A DNA stretch of 64,000 bases from Symploca sp. SIO1C2 (lineage in GTDB: Bacteria; Cyanobacteriota; Cyanobacteriia; Cyanobacteriales; Coleofasciculaceae), in contig JAAHFP010000018.1 of NCBI GenBank assembly GCA_010672925.1, positions 63,946 to 127,945 on the forward strand, in the 5' to 3' direction. This document shows, piece by piece, positions 52,301 to 63,997 of this stretch. The notes beneath the pieces are model-generated. The model did no database searches, was not told the origin of the DNA, and worked only from the letters and a program-made list of their open reading frames with translations. A program made the position numbers and the translations under genes. Each line of letters starts with the position of its first letter. Positions within the stretch are counted from its first letter, which is position 1.

Positions 52301-52795
52301 ATGCAGCGGTTATCTGTAATTGGTATCATTACTTTGATGGTCACCTTAAACACCATACCTGCCTTATCCCAAGAGGAAAATAAAGAAGCGAATTTTGATA
52401 GTTTGAGCTTATCACCTGGTTTTAGCCAAAATCCTACTTCAGAAGGAGGGCAAGTAGGAGGCTATACTAATGGCTCTTTTCCCTTATCATCTAAAACTAA
52501 TAGCGATCGCAACGGCAATCCCTGTATTGGTTATGGCGATACCACTCCTGACCACAAGCTAGTTTTAGAACAAGATTTCTCCAATCTTACTGTCAAAGTC
52601 AATAGCCAAGGACAAGGTACAACCCTCGTGATTCAAGGACCGGATAACCAAACCTTTCGTTGCGGTGATGGGATAGAGTCTACTAATGATGCAACTATCA
52701 AAGACCAAACCTGGAAAGCTGGCACTTACTGGATTTGGGTCGGTACAGTTGATTCCGCCAAAATGCTCAATTACACCCTAACTGTGCGAGAGTAG
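52301..52795 (+). CDS. Secreted hypothetical protein (164 residues)
   Basis: An AGGAGGAGA Shine-Dalgarno sequence stands 7 bp before the ATG at 52301, which is chosen over an upstream in-frame codon at 52172. The protein has a clear signal peptide (QRLSVIGIITLMVTLNTIPALSQ). A disordered Ser/Gly/Asn stretch follows, and then a domain with two cysteines (NPCIGYGD, TFRCGDGI). The rest is strand-rich (KLVLEQDFSNLTVKV, GTYWIWVGTVDS), resembling C-terminal pre-peptidase or peptidase-associated beta sandwiches. It should be periplasmic. It lies 54 bp before cysE, so the genes could be co-transcribed. Confidence 0.75.
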   Translation: MQRLSVIGIITLMVTLNTIPALSQEENKEANFDSLSLSPGFSQNPTSEGGQVGGYTNGSFPLSSKTNSDRNGNPCIGYGDTTPDHKLVLEQDFSNLTVKVNSQGQGTTLVIQGPDNQTFRCGDGIESTNDATIKDQTWKAGTYWIWVGTVDSAKMLNYTLTVRE

Positions 52796-52849
52796 CAAGG
52801 AAAAGATTAAGATAGTCAGAGATTGTACCTTACGTTGAGTAATTTACTT

Positions 52850-53617
52850 GTGCTATCTGCCCTAATTACAGACTTTCGTATTATCTTTGAGCGCGACCCT
52901 GCTGCTCGTAACTGGCTAGAAGTTTTGTTCTGCTACCCTGGTTTGCAGGCATTATTATTTCACCGTTTCTGTCACTGGCTACATATTTTGGGAATTCCCT
53001 TTATTCCCAGATTAATTTCCCAGTTTTCCCGCTTTGTTACTGGTATTGAAATACATCCTGGTGCGACTATTGGTAAAGGGGTTTTCATTGACCACGGTAT
53101 GGGGGTAGTCATTGGAGAAACCGCCATTATTGGAGATTACAGCCTCATCTACCAAGGCGTCACCCTTGGTGGTACTGGTAAGGAAAGTGGCAAACGCCAT
53201 CCTACCCTAGGAGAAAATGTTGTCGTTGGTGCTGGTGCTAAGGTTCTAGGCAACATCCATATTGGTAATAATGTTCGTATCGGGGCAGGCTCTGTTGTAC
53301 TGCGGGATGTTCCTTCTGACTGTACAGTAGTGGGTATTCCTGGTAGAGTTATCTATCGTTCCGGTGTGCGAGTAAACCCCCTAGAGCATGGTTGTCTACC
53401 TGACTCTGAAGCCCAGGTTATTCGTACTTTAGTAGACAGGATAGAGTCTCTGGAGCAACAATTAAAAGAGTTATCCAGTAAACAATTGGCAATGGCTTCC
53501 TTGACTGATGCTTTATCTGTGGAATGTTCCACTTTTGAGGCAAAAACTACTGTAGGTCAAAATTGTCGCCTCCAAGATAAGGAAATTCGGCAGTTTTTAG
53601 ATGGTTCTGGTATGTAG
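52850..53617 (+). CDS. cysE: Serine O-acetyltransferase
   Basis: The 255-residue protein shows the serine acetyltransferase N-terminal helix ([19 protein letters not shown]). Left-handed beta-helix hexapeptides follow, with [31 protein letters not shown] (the acetyl-CoA/serine site) and [17 protein letters not shown]. It makes O-acetylserine, the first committed step of cysteine synthesis. I take GTG at 52850 as start because homologues begin [16 protein letters not shown] at 52823 would add nine atypical residues. A CysZ-like membrane protein gene lies downstream at 54796, fitting a sulfur context, though the TIR-FHA gene on the other strand lies between. Confidence 0.93.
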   Translation: MLSALITDFRIIFERDPAARNWLEVLFCYPGLQALLFHRFCHWLHILGIPFIPRLISQFSRFVTGIEIHPGATIGKGVFIDHGMGVVIGETAIIGDYSLIYQGVTLGGTGKESGKRHPTLGENVVVGAGAKVLGNIHIGNNVRIGAGSVVLRDVPSDCTVVGIPGRVIYRSGVRVNPLEHGCLPDSEAQVIRTLVDRIESLEQQLKELSSKQLAMASLTDALSVECSTFEAKTTVGQNCRLQDKEIRQFLDGSGM

Positions 53618-53654
53618 TAGTTCTCAATTCCCCATCCCCATTCGACCTTCTCCA

Positions 53655-54458
53655 TTAACAGGTTGCAGGGAATTGTTCCACCCTTTCCGGTGTAGTTTCT
53701 CTTTCATTACCATTAACAATCCAGTTTTTAGGCTGAATTTCCTCATAAATCAATTTGCTTGCTGGGCTCAGCATAATGCGATCTCCATGCCGTAATAGCT
53801 TGCTTTGCCCCTCTCTTAGCCTACTCCCATTGATAGAACAACCGTTTCTGGAGTGACAATCTACAGCGTGCCACTTTCCTGCATCTAATTTCAACTCAAG
53901 ATGGGAACGGGAGACATACTTATCATTAATCAGAAGAATTCCAGTATTACCAATTTGCCCTTTGGGATTACGTCCTACTAGATAATGATTTCTATATAAA
54001 AAGAATGAGCGGCTATAAGTACCTTGTGTTTCAATAAAAATGACAGCGTCTAAGCGGTTACCAAGACTAGCACCAAAGGAACTCTCAATCACTAAAAGTA
54101 AATCTTCCATCCCTTCGCTAAAGTTGTGGAAAAATATCCAGCTAGGCTCCCTTAGCACTGGGGGAATTCCTTCAGCGTGTTTGTATAATACGGGAATTAG
54201 CCGCTTGTTGTGCAGAAGAGCGTAGTTGAGCTCCATCTCACAATAGGGTGAAGCGATTGAATCAGGACTAATAATAAAAACAAAGTTGTGGCAAGTTTGA
54301 ACACCTAATAGTATCTCCTGCGTCCACTTCGTTGTTGGTCTGATATCCTCCATTTCAAACCAAGTGTTTATTCCGGCTTTATTGAGGGCATCAACGATTC
54401 GGCGAACAAATTTGCTATCTTGGGGGCTGTAGCTAATAAATGTTTCGTTCATCTGCAA
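53655..54458 (-). CDS. TIR domain fused to an FHA domain
   Basis: The 267-residue protein begins with a TIR domain (about 3-135): ETFISYSPQDSKFVRRIV, WFEMEDIRP, and SPYCEMELNYAL, where Glu76 corresponds to the catalytic Glu of NAD-degrading TIRs. An FHA domain follows (about 140-245): YLVGRNPKGQIG, SRSHLEL, and NGCSING. FHA domains bind phosphothreonine. TIR domains either cleave NAD or assemble signalling complexes. The fusion suggests TIR action controlled by, or localised to, a phosphorylated partner such as a Ser/Thr kinase product. No other defence gene is adjacent. Its 3' end lies 37 bp from cysE in convergent orientation. Confidence 0.87.
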   Translation of the reverse strand: MQMNETFISYSPQDSKFVRRIVDALNKAGINTWFEMEDIRPTTKWTQEILLGVQTCHNFVFIISPDSIASPYCEMELNYALLHNKRLIPVLYKHAEGIPPVLREPSWIFFHNFSEGMEDLLLVIESSFGASLGNRLDAVIFIETQGTYSRSFFLYRNHYLVGRNPKGQIGNTGILLINDKYVSRSHLELKLDAGKWHAVDCHSRNGCSINGSRLREGQSKLLRHGDRIMLSPASKLIYEEIQPKNWIVNGNERETTPERVEQFPATC

Positions 54459-54562
54459 AGTCCATTTTTATCCAGCGAACTAAATTTATTTTAACTCTAT
54501 CGATAACAATATTTCATATTACGCACCCCTCTAAAGATAGAATCTTCTTGAAAAAGTATTAG

Positions 54563-54744
54563 GCAATAGTGACAAGTTAAAAGGTAGTACATTTTGTCAA
54601 CTCCCATATATGGCGCAGTGGTGCTAAAAAAACCTATATATGGAAATACCCCAGGGGTTAAGGAAAATTGTATTCTTCTTCCTCCGCTCCTCTGCTCCTC
54701 CGCTCCCTTGACAACGGCATTTTTACCTTAACTTGTCACCAATG
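54563..54744. mobile_element. MITE (about 182 bp), TIR TTGGTGACAAGTTAA
   Basis: The left end has AGTGACAAGTTAA and the right end TTAACTTGTCACC. The inner 75 bp next to the left end match 51822-51898. A solo left-end copy also lies at about 61341-61375. No coding capacity. Confidence 0.6.
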
Positions 54745-54795
54745 GGTATTAGGTGTTAGGTGCATAATGTTGAATGGATAGCAGAGAACCTCACT

Positions 54796-55638
54796 ATGGG
54801 CAAGGTACTGGGCGGATTTGGTTTACTGACAGGGGCAACTTACCCTTTGCGTGCACTGATGCTTTTCCAGCGCACGCCTCGTTTATGGGGCTACATGGTT
54901 ATCCCCATTCTGGTCAATTTGATTGTGGGCATTGCCCTATATGCAGGGTTATTACTACCCGGTTGGCAAGGGGTTGAGAACCTGACAGTCCATCTCAATA
55001 ATTGGTTTGACAGACTCATCGCTGACTTGCCAGCTTGGTTGAACTACTTAGAATTCTTGATCATTGGTTTAGGTTTTTTACTGCGCTTTCTGTTGATTGT
55101 GGGATTGCTGTTAGTAATTGGCTTTTTGCTGCTGCAATTTGGAACCTTGTTGGGTGCGCCTTGGTATGGTCAACTCTCAGAAAAGCTGGAGGAGTTACGT
55201 ACTGGTCAAGTACAAATAGTTGAGGTAGGACTTGTTCAGGATATTGGCCGAGCAATCCTGTTTGAAGTGAAAAAACTGTTGCTACTTCTGGGAGTTGGAC
55301 TGCCATTGTTGCTACTGAATTGGTTACCTGGAATCGGGACATTTGTAGCAACAGTTGGTGGTATTATCATCACAGCAACAATTACTTGTCTAGATTTTTT
55401 TGATGGTCCTTTGGAGCGCCGACGCCTAAGATTTCGGAAGAAATTAAAGATTGTCTTGAGTGCCTTCCCTGCTAGTGCTAGCTTTAGTTTGGTTTGTTTG
55501 GGGTTAATGAGTGTGCCGGTGCTGAATCTGTTGATTATTCCTTTGTGTGTCGCTTCTGGAACCCTCTTTGTTTGCGATCGCGTTTTGCCCAAGCTCAGCA
55601 AGAAAGCAAGGAGACACGAAGCAGGAGGTAAAGGGTAA
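54796..55638 (+). CDS. EI24-domain membrane protein (CysZ-like)
   Basis: The 280-residue protein has four to six membrane segments in the EI24/CysZ pattern. LLTGATYPLRALMLFQRTPRLWGY comes first, then PILVNLIVGIALYAGLL, long hydrophobic helices around 105-140, LGAPWYGQLSEKLEEL, and LLLLLGVGLPLLLLNWLPGIG. CysZ transports sulfate. In cyanobacteria the family role is less certain. The ATG at 54796 (MGKVLGGFG) is preferred over a GTG at 54760, because the upstream codons lie at a MITE edge and TAGGTGT heptamers. It lies downstream of cysE on the same strand, which fits a sulfur-assimilation link by inference. Confidence 0.8.
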   Translation: MGKVLGGFGLLTGATYPLRALMLFQRTPRLWGYMVIPILVNLIVGIALYAGLLLPGWQGVENLTVHLNNWFDRLIADLPAWLNYLEFLIIGLGFLLRFLLIVGLLLVIGFLLLQFGTLLGAPWYGQLSEKLEELRTGQVQIVEVGLVQDIGRAILFEVKKLLLLLGVGLPLLLLNWLPGIGTFVATVGGIIITATITCLDFFDGPLERRRLRFRKKLKIVLSAFPASASFSLVCLGLMSVPVLNLLIIPLCVASGTLFVCDRVLPKLSKKARRHEAGGKG

Positions 55639-55724
55639 GAATGTTTGTACAGTAAGCATTTAACAGCTAATACTTAACAGGTTTTTGCACAAATTTCCCC
55701 AAATAATTGGGTTATTAGCTCCTT

Positions 55725-55992
55725 TTTTCTAAGAAGGATTTTTGTGGTAAAATCAAATCTCGCCTTAAGGCGTATAGATCAAAACGAAGTAGGTCAAGCG
55801 GACAACTCCTGATCCGGAACCCTGGTAGTACAAATCCTAAATCTTGTATAAAAGTGGGAGTCGTAGTAAGAGCTTCGTTAAATCTCGTATCCAACACCGT
55901 CGGGCAGTCTATATATGCTTGGTTCGGGTAAAGTCGTGGGACTCCTGTTGAAGCAAAAATCCTCAACCATTAGGTAGAGGAGCGTCAAAGAC
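55725..55992 (+). mobile_element. Remnant of an IS200/IS605-type tnpB 3' end with omega-RNA-like region
   Basis: The segment contains CTCGCCTTAAGGCG, CCGTCGGGCAGTCTA, GTAAAGTCGTGGGACTCCTG, TTGAAGCAAAAATCC, an imperfect CCTC...GAGG hairpin, and a terminal GCGTCAA. This order resembles the 3' part of tnpB genes, their guide-RNA scaffold and right end in cyanobacterial IS605-family elements. All frames are interrupted and no tnpB core is present. It sits in the 420-bp gap before ahcY. I rely on memory of such ends, so this is moderate. Confidence 0.45.
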
Positions 55993-56058
55993 AGCTTCCA
56001 CAAGATGAAGTAACCTAGTTAAGACTAGAAAAAGCACTTTCGTTAACAAGCTAAGTAA

Positions 56059-57336
<1,278 letters not shown>

Positions 57337-57410
57337 AAAAGTTATTGATTCACTCTAGGATAAGGAAAGGGTAAAGCTTTTTTCCGGAATACTGGACTAA
57401 CAGCTTGAAG

Positions 57411-57463
57411 AAGGTTAAGGGAAAGGGCATCATTATTGTCCCTTGACCCCTTAACCTTTTTCT
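57411..57463 (+). terminator. Intrinsic terminator after ahcY
   Basis: AAGGTTAAGG pairs with CCTTAACCTT across a loop that itself has GGG/CCC pairing, followed by a run of T. It lies 75 bp after the ahcY stop and before the next same-strand gene. Confidence 0.75.
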
Positions 57464-57512
57464 CATCCGAAAAGAGGCTGGTAACTGAGTCCAACAGGGA
57501 GGTTAACTCATC

Positions 57513-58238
57513 ATGGGTAAGCTTGCTGCTGTCATTGCCACTGTACCGGTAATTTTCTCTAGCTTGCCTTCTCAACTGCTAGCTCAACCCTACCCAGAAT
57601 GGCAACTAAGTCTCGAATTCCCCCCGAAAGACAGCCAATTTTTACCGGGCAGAAGACATTCTGATGGCAGAGGTGAGGCACGAACCCCTTGCCCCAAGGC
57701 ATTCCGCTTACCGACAAAGATGACTGCCTTAATGCCTCCAGATCATCTGGTAACCACTGTTGCTGCTCATCCAACATTGTTTATCTATATTCCAGGAACT
57801 GGTAAATTTGCAGAAGCAGAATTCGCAGTCTACGATGAACAGGATAATACAGTTTACAGAAAGGATATCCTGCTGCCCAAAACTCCAGGTATCTTGAGAT
57901 TGAGCCTTCCAAAAACCGTTTCTCTCGAAATTGGCAAGAATTATCAGTGGTATTTCTCCCTCATGTGCGATCCTGATGAACGTAGCCGCGAACCGTTTGT
58001 CCAAGGATGGTTCCAGCGCACTGAGCTCAATCAAGAGTTGCAAACTATGCTAGAACAGAAGTCTGATCTCCTAGAACAGGCTCTACTGTATTGCCAAGCT
58101 AAGATTTGGCATGAAACTCTAACTCTTTTGGCGGATTTGCGAGAATCCAATCCAGCTGAGTGGGAAGAACTGTTAAAGTCAGTAGAGCTAGAAGATATCT
58201 CTCAACAACCTTTCGTTGATTGTTGTCTGAGGGAGTAG
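57513..58238 (+). CDS. DUF928 family exported protein
   Basis: The 241-residue protein has a short signal peptide (GKLAAVIATVPVIFSSLPSQLLAQ). DUF928 follows, with the FIYIP, YDEQDNTVYRKDILLPKTPGI and KNYQWYFSLMCDPDERS segments. W-F-Q-R and helical LEQALLYCQAKIWHETL come after these. The family is cyanobacterial; in other genomes it lies near CHASE2/adenylate cyclase or TPR genes, but function is unknown. A GGGAGG site precedes the ATG. The stop codon lies at the first unit of a TAGGTGT heptamer array. Confidence 0.82.
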   Translation: MGKLAAVIATVPVIFSSLPSQLLAQPYPEWQLSLEFPPKDSQFLPGRRHSDGRGEARTPCPKAFRLPTKMTALMPPDHLVTTVAAHPTLFIYIPGTGKFAEAEFAVYDEQDNTVYRKDILLPKTPGILRLSLPKTVSLEIGKNYQWYFSLMCDPDERSREPFVQGWFQRTELNQELQTMLEQKSDLLEQALLYCQAKIWHETLTLLADLRESNPAEWEELLKSVELEDISQQPFVDCCLRE

Positions 58239-58325
58239 GTGTTAGGTATTAGGTGTTAGGTGTTAGGTTTTAGGTAATATATTCAATTCTCAATTCTCAA
58301 TTCTCCATTCTCCATTCTCCATTCC
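58229..58325. repeat. TAGGTGT and CTCAATT/CTCCATT heptamer arrays
   Basis: TAGGTGT units (about 58234-58275) pass into CTCAATT and CTCCATT units (58285-58325) between the DUF928 and ExoD genes. The first unit supplies the stop codon of the DUF928 gene. Confidence 0.85.
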
Positions 58326-58339
58326 TAAAGAATATATAA

Positions 58340-58963
58340 ATGGCTAGACTTTCTACGGAATTACAGCGCTATTTTTTTGAAGAAGACCGACAGCCTCAAG
58401 TAAAGTTGATCGATATTCTCTCTCTAGCAGGGGAAAGAATCTTTGGTTTTTTGTTCTTAATCATTGCTCTTCCCTCAGCTTTACCAGTTCCTGCTCCTGG
58501 TTACTCGCTTCCCTTTGGTTTCGTCTTGCTGCTACTAGCAATCCAGCTAATCGGCGGTGCTCAACGTCCCTGGCTACCGCAGAAGATGATGAATCATGCC
58601 ATCAAGTTAGAAACAGTACAAGGTTTTGTTAAGGCAGGAATTCCTTGGTTGAAAAGGCTTGAAGCGATCGCACGTCCCCGTTTCACTTATATCTGCACCA
58701 GTTTACCTGGTAGAGTGGTCATTGGTGTTGCGATCTCGTTGATGTCAATTTCGATGATGATTATCCTTCCTTTGACTAATACCTTACCTGCAATTGGTAT
58801 TTTCATCACCAGTTTTGGTTTGATCGAAGATGATGGTGCTATTAGCTTAGCAGGTTTATTTGTTTGTCTAATGGGAGCCTTGCTCACCACCTCAATTTTA
58901 ATCTTCGGAGTTACTGCCGTTTACCAAGTAATCAACTTGATTAAGTCGGGTTTGGGACTTTGA
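58340..58963 (+). CDS. ExoD family protein (exopolysaccharide synthesis)
   Basis: The 207-residue protein has a helical N-terminus (TELQRYFFEEDRQPQVKLID) and the conserved FGFLFLIIALPSALPVPAPG segment. LLAIQLIGGAQRPWLPQ and three more membrane helices follow. This is the ExoD pattern, named from rhizobial exopolysaccharide and alkali-tolerance mutants; the molecular role remains unclear. It should reside in the cytoplasmic membrane. No polysaccharide genes are nearby. Confidence 0.85.
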   Translation: MARLSTELQRYFFEEDRQPQVKLIDILSLAGERIFGFLFLIIALPSALPVPAPGYSLPFGFVLLLLAIQLIGGAQRPWLPQKMMNHAIKLETVQGFVKAGIPWLKRLEAIARPRFTYICTSLPGRVVIGVAISLMSISMMIILPLTNTLPAIGIFITSFGLIEDDGAISLAGLFVCLMGALLTTSILIFGVTAVYQVINLIKSGLGL

Positions 58964-59052
58964 AGACAACAAGGAAGAGAAGGAATGGAGAATTGATACA
59001 GCAAGCAGGGGGAAAGGAATCAGCGAGATAACTCACAAAATATAGAAAAATT

Positions 59053-59074
59053 TTCTAGCCCTTGAGGGCTAGAA
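59053..59074 (-). terminator. Hairpin terminator between convergent genes
   Basis: TTCTAGCCC pairs with GGGCTAGAA around a four-base loop. On the minus strand it is followed by AATTTTTC, so it suits termination from the 59254 gene side. It may serve both convergent genes. Confidence 0.5.
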
Positions 59075-59159
59075 TAGAAATTATCGGTTAAAAAGTTGGG
59101 GGAGAAGAATTATATCAAGGAAAGGATAATCACTTATAATTCCCTGCTCCCTTGCAACC

Positions 59160-59275
59160 TTCTTTCTTCCCTTTTGCCTTCTGCCTTCTGCCTTCTGCCC
59201 TCTGCCTTGTTGCAACCGAAGTGTAAGTATTCAACCGAACTTGATATTAGGGCTTATCCGAACAGTACTGACCTA
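59160..59275. repeat. CTTCTGC heptamers and element ends at the RTX gene 3' side
   Basis: CCTTCTG units (about 59165-59207) are followed by a segment shared, inverted, with 38339 and 41192. A GGGCTTATCCGAACAGTACTG end follows, resembling the inverted repeat at 11562/11641. The last part is read as the C-terminus and stop codon of the RTX gene. Confidence 0.6.
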
Positions 59276-60036
59276 TCGATTCTCCCCATAAAATCAGCTT
59301 CTGTAAAGTTCTCCTTATCGAAATTAGCCAATTCAGCAATAGCTGGTAGATTTGGCTGAGTTGTATCAATAATAAATGTAGAGCTTCCTAACTGTATAGT
59401 ATCAATCTCGTCAAATTCTAAATTTCTTATGACTATACGATCAATACCGTCTTCAAAGTCCTCTATTAAAGTAATACTCGTGGTGGACAAGACAAATTGG
59501 TCATAACCAACACCGCCATTAACTGTGTTGCCGCCACCTAAGTGGCCACTATTTTCCCCGCCAATGAGAATATCATTTCCAGAGCCACCAAGGAGGGTGT
59601 CAGAACCAAAGCCACCAATAAGTAGATCGTTATGCTTGCCACCATTGAGATAGTCGTCGTCCCTACCACCATTGAGGGAGTCACTTCCATGGCCACCAAG
59701 GAGGGTGTCATTTCCATTGCCACCAAAGAGAAAGTCGTCGTCCCCACCACCTTCGAGGGAGTCATTGCCCACACCACCAAAGAGGCGGTCACTGCCCACA
59801 CCACCAAAGAGGCGATCACTGCCCGCACCACCAAAGAGGCGGTCACTGCCCCTGGCACCAAGGAGGAGGTCATTGCCCCCGGCACCATTGAGGATGTCAT
59901 CATCCTCGCCACCATTGAGGATGTCATCACCTCCAAGACCAAATAGTCTATCGTTGCCTCCAAGACTAAATAGTCTATCGTTATCGCTACTACCCCTTAG
60001 TGTATTGTTTCCAGAGTCACCGAATCGAACAACCAT
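59254..60036 (-). CDS. RTX calcium-binding repeat protein (260 residues)
   Basis: Residues about 6-165 are nearly uninterrupted RTX nonapeptides (GGxGNDxLxGGxG), which bind Ca and fold into a parallel beta roll. About 175-235 resembles the C-terminal region seen after the repeats in the 6037-11337 protein ([23 protein letters not shown]), probably guiding type I secretion. No catalytic domain is present. The final residues (RSVLFG) and stop codon lie in a mobile-element end, so the native C-terminus may have been lost. No transporter genes are near. Confidence 0.87.
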   Translation of the reverse strand: MVVRFGDSGNNTLRGSSDNDRLFSLGGNDRLFGLGGDDILNGGEDDDILNGAGGNDLLLGARGSDRLFGGAGSDRLFGGVGSDRLFGGVGNDSLEGGGDDDFLFGGNGNDTLLGGHGSDSLNGGRDDDYLNGGKHNDLLIGGFGSDTLLGGSGNDILIGGENSGHLGGGNTVNGGVGYDQFVLSTTSITLIEDFEDGIDRIVIRNLEFDEIDTIQLGSSTFIIDTTQPNLPAIAELANFDKENFTEADFMGRIDRSVLFG

Positions 60037-60211
60037 AGCTTTTTAATCTCCAAAACTTAACTGAAGATCATACTTTTGTGTGTCTTTTAATTTAATTCTT
60101 TAAAAAATAGTTTACAAGGTTATTTTCTGCTAATTAAATTGCACAAAAGTGCAATCTAATTGGCTCATATAAATCCTAATTTACGAAGAAAGCAGTTTGA
60201 CCGCCAGATCT

Positions 60212-61535
<1,324 letters not shown>

Positions 61536-63620
61536 CTATTGAATCAAAGCTGCAGGAGGGAGCAATAATTTAGGAGCTGGGGTAACTACTTGAGGCTCTT
61601 GGGTGGTTTGCGGCTCGTTGGGTACTGCTACTTCCTCAGTAGAATCCTTAATCAAAGCCTCCCGAATCATTCTTGCAATTACTCGCTGGGCTAAGCCACC
61701 AGCAATCTTTTGTCCCATACGTTGAGTTTCTTCCTTCATCAGTAATTCAGGAATTACTGGTACTAATTGCATGGGATCAAAACCAGGAGTTTCTTGAAGA
61801 ATCTCCCAAATTCGCTTGATATGCTCTGCACTCTGAGTAGTTTCTTCTGTCATCTCCGGTGTCTGAGTTGGCTTCTGAGCTAACCCCAAAGTTTCCTGCA
61901 AATAACTAGACAGGTTACTGAGAGTCCTACGTCCATAAGTATCTAGTGCCTTAACAATTTCATCTACCAGTCGTTCGCGGATAAAAGCACCCCGCTCAGA
62001 GAAAAGAAACTCTAAAGTTTGATTCAATAATTGATTAAGCTCGTAATCTGGAGATTTAGCCGCATTACGCAACAAATTTTCCAGACGGTTCCAGCGGAAA
62101 CTATCATCCTTGAATAACAAATCCTTCAGAGAAGCTCTTAATCGGGGTGAAGGATCCGTCAGCAGGCGCTTAGATACATAGGGATAGGCTTTACTAAGTA
62201 CCTTAAAGTTAGGCTCAACATTAATCGCAATTCCTTCTAAAGTAACCAAAGAGCGAATAATCAGGGCGTAGTAAGCGGGTACCTGAAAGGGATACTCGTA
62301 CATTAAAGCGGACAACTTATCTGTGATACTCTTAAAGTTAAGTTCCGCTACGCTAGCACCCAAAGCATCTTTAAACACATTCTTCAGAGCAGGAACAATT
62401 GGTGTCAAGTCGGTATCTGGGGTCAGAAACTCCAGCTTTACATAGTCAGATGCCAAGTTTTCAAAGTCACGGTTGACTAAATGAACAATTGCCTCGAGCA
62501 AACCGTAACGTTGATAGGGCTTAACTTCGCTCATCATGCCAAAATCAATGTAGGCAAGCTTGCCATCATTTGTTGCCAACAAATTACCGGGATGAGGATC
62601 GGCATGGAAAAAGCCATGTTCCAGCAATTGTCGCAGGGAACATTGAACTCCAATTTCAATCAAATATTTAGCATCGATTCCTTGGGCTTTAATTTCCTCC
62701 ATCTTAGTCAGTTTAGTGCCAGAGATCCATTCCATGGTTATGACACGACGTCCTGTATATTCCCAATAAATTTGTGGAACATAGATATCTGACAGGTGAC
62801 CATAAAGTTGGGCAAAACGCTCAGCATTTTGCCCTTCCTTGGTGTAATTCATTTCTTCAAAAATGCGGGCGCCAAACTCATCCATAATGGCAACCAAATC
62901 GCTGCGGATCTGCTTAAAGCGATTTTTTATCCATCCAGCAAGGCTTCGCAGAATATAGACATCCAGGGTAATACGTTGTGCTAATCCCGGACGCTGCACT
63001 TTCACTGCTACAGTTTCCCCAGTTTTGAGCTTGCCTTTGTAAACTTGTCCTAGGGACGCTGCTGCTACAGGTTGTGAGGTGAGTTCCATGTAAATATCGT
63101 CCGGGGGAGCACCTAATTCTTCCTCAATAAATTGAAAAGCGACTTCATTGGGAAACGGCGGCAATTGGTCTTGCAACAAAGCTAACTCTTCTAGATAAAC
63201 TTGGGATACTAAATCTGGTCGTGTTGAGAGTGCTTGCCCTACCTTAATATAAGCTGGTCCAAGTCTGGTCAAAATCTCCCGCAGTTGAATTGCCCTACGT
63301 CTTTCCTGAGATGCTGTTTTTCCCCTGAGACGATCCCACCAGATACCAATACTAAAAGAAGCAAAAGGCCAAACAATATTGACCAGTCGCCCAAATACTT
63401 GTAATTTTTTCGTTCTATATTTAGCTTCTATCTCAACTGGGTCATAGCGCAAAATATTTTGGTCGAGGGCAGATGGCTTAGTTAGCAACTCTTCTGCCAT
63501 TTCTTTTGGACTTAACTCATACTCAACCTCTACTGGTTTAGTAGGTGATTGGGAAGCCGACTCCTGTAGGGGGGCTTCTGAGTTGATTTTGTGGTGTGAG
63601 GGAGCTTTTCTTAAATTCAT
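61536..63620 (-). CDS. ABC1/UbiB (AarF)-family atypical kinase
   Basis: The 694-residue protein carries the UbiB marks: KVGQALSTRPDL (KxGQ motif), AAASLGQVYKGKL (the Ala-rich loop replacing the Gly-rich loop), AVKVQRPG (ATP-binding Lys), HADPHPGNLL and YIDFGMM. A C-terminal extension of about 200 residues has helices and a Pro/Thr-rich acidic tail. Relatives act as ATPases in quinone synthesis or plastoglobule lipid metabolism. In cyanobacteria several paralogues exist and the substrate is not settled. The nearby tocopherol cyclase on the same strand fits a prenyl-lipid context, by inference. Confidence 0.92.
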   Translation of the reverse strand: MNLRKAPSHHKINSEAPLQESASQSPTKPVEVEYELSPKEMAEELLTKPSALDQNILRYDPVEIEAKYRTKKLQVFGRLVNIVWPFASFSIGIWWDRLRGKTASQERRRAIQLREILTRLGPAYIKVGQALSTRPDLVSQVYLEELALLQDQLPPFPNEVAFQFIEEELGAPPDDIYMELTSQPVAAASLGQVYKGKLKTGETVAVKVQRPGLAQRITLDVYILRSLAGWIKNRFKQIRSDLVAIMDEFGARIFEEMNYTKEGQNAERFAQLYGHLSDIYVPQIYWEYTGRRVITMEWISGTKLTKMEEIKAQGIDAKYLIEIGVQCSLRQLLEHGFFHADPHPGNLLATNDGKLAYIDFGMMSEVKPYQRYGLLEAIVHLVNRDFENLASDYVKLEFLTPDTDLTPIVPALKNVFKDALGASVAELNFKSITDKLSALMYEYPFQVPAYYALIIRSLVTLEGIAINVEPNFKVLSKAYPYVSKRLLTDPSPRLRASLKDLLFKDDSFRWNRLENLLRNAAKSPDYELNQLLNQTLEFLFSERGAFIRERLVDEIVKALDTYGRRTLSNLSSYLQETLGLAQKPTQTPEMTEETTQSAEHIKRIWEILQETPGFDPMQLVPVIPELLMKEETQRMGQKIAGGLAQRVIARMIREALIKDSTEEVAVPNEPQTTQEPQVVTPAPKLLLPPAALIQ

Positions 63621-63750
63621 ATTAATAGTTTAGACCTATAGGAGGAACTGATGTAAACTATTGTAACAATAACTGCTCTAACGTCTCACAATTCAAGTCT
63701 CATACAAAATCCGGTTTTGATACCTCACGTTTTTAGGAAACTGCGAAAAC

Positions 63751-63784
63751 CCTGTAGAGACGTTGCATGCAACGTCTCTACAGG
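63751..63784. repeat. 34-bp perfect palindrome, same family as 42207
   Basis: The centre CGTTGCATGCAACG and arms through CTGTAGAGA match the 28-bp palindrome inside the caspase gene. It lies in the gap between the UbiB gene and the rRNA terminator. Confidence 0.85.
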
Positions 63785-63824
63785 CGGGGTTTGGGGGGCA
63801 GGGAATAATTCTATGGAAATAATC

Positions 63825-63867
63825 AAAAACCCCCAATGGAAAGTAGAAGAGAACCATTGGGGGTTTT
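63825..63867 (-). terminator. Intrinsic terminator of the rRNA operon
   Basis: AAAACCCCCAATGG and CCATTGGGGGTTTT form a 14-bp stem, with a T-rich run on the minus strand. It lies 13 bp beyond the 5S rRNA 3' end. Confidence 0.88.
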
Positions 63868-63879
63868 CGTAAATATTAA

Positions 63880-63997
63880 CCTGGCACTGAGCTATTTTCC
63901 CGTGGGGCAACCCCCAAAGTATCTTCGCCGCTACAACGTTTCACTGCCGAGTTCGGGATGGAATCGGAGTGGTACCATCGCGCTAGTAGCACCAGGA
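63880..63997 (-). rRNA. rrf: 5S ribosomal RNA
   Basis: On the minus strand the 118-nt segment opens TCCTGGTGCTACTAGCGCGA. It contains the conserved CCGAACTCGG and GTGAAACG loop sequences and ends GCTCAGTGCCAGG, which pairs with the 5' end as helix I. The 23S and 16S genes would lie beyond the right edge. Confidence 0.95.

Noticed and set aside
55715..55966. Minus-strand frame of 83 codons before ahcY.
   Set aside because: There is no family or Shine-Dalgarno sequence, and it overlaps the structured IS605-like remnant.
55640..56058. SAH riboswitch before ahcY.
   Set aside because: No consensus stems were recognised. The sequence order fits an IS605-like 3' end better.
59632..60046. Plus- and minus-strand frames over the RTX repeats.
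   Set aside because: These are out-of-frame translations of the same nonapeptide DNA repeat.
63725..63910. Minus-strand frame next to the 5S rRNA.
   Set aside because: It covers the terminator, the 34-bp palindrome and part of the 5S gene.
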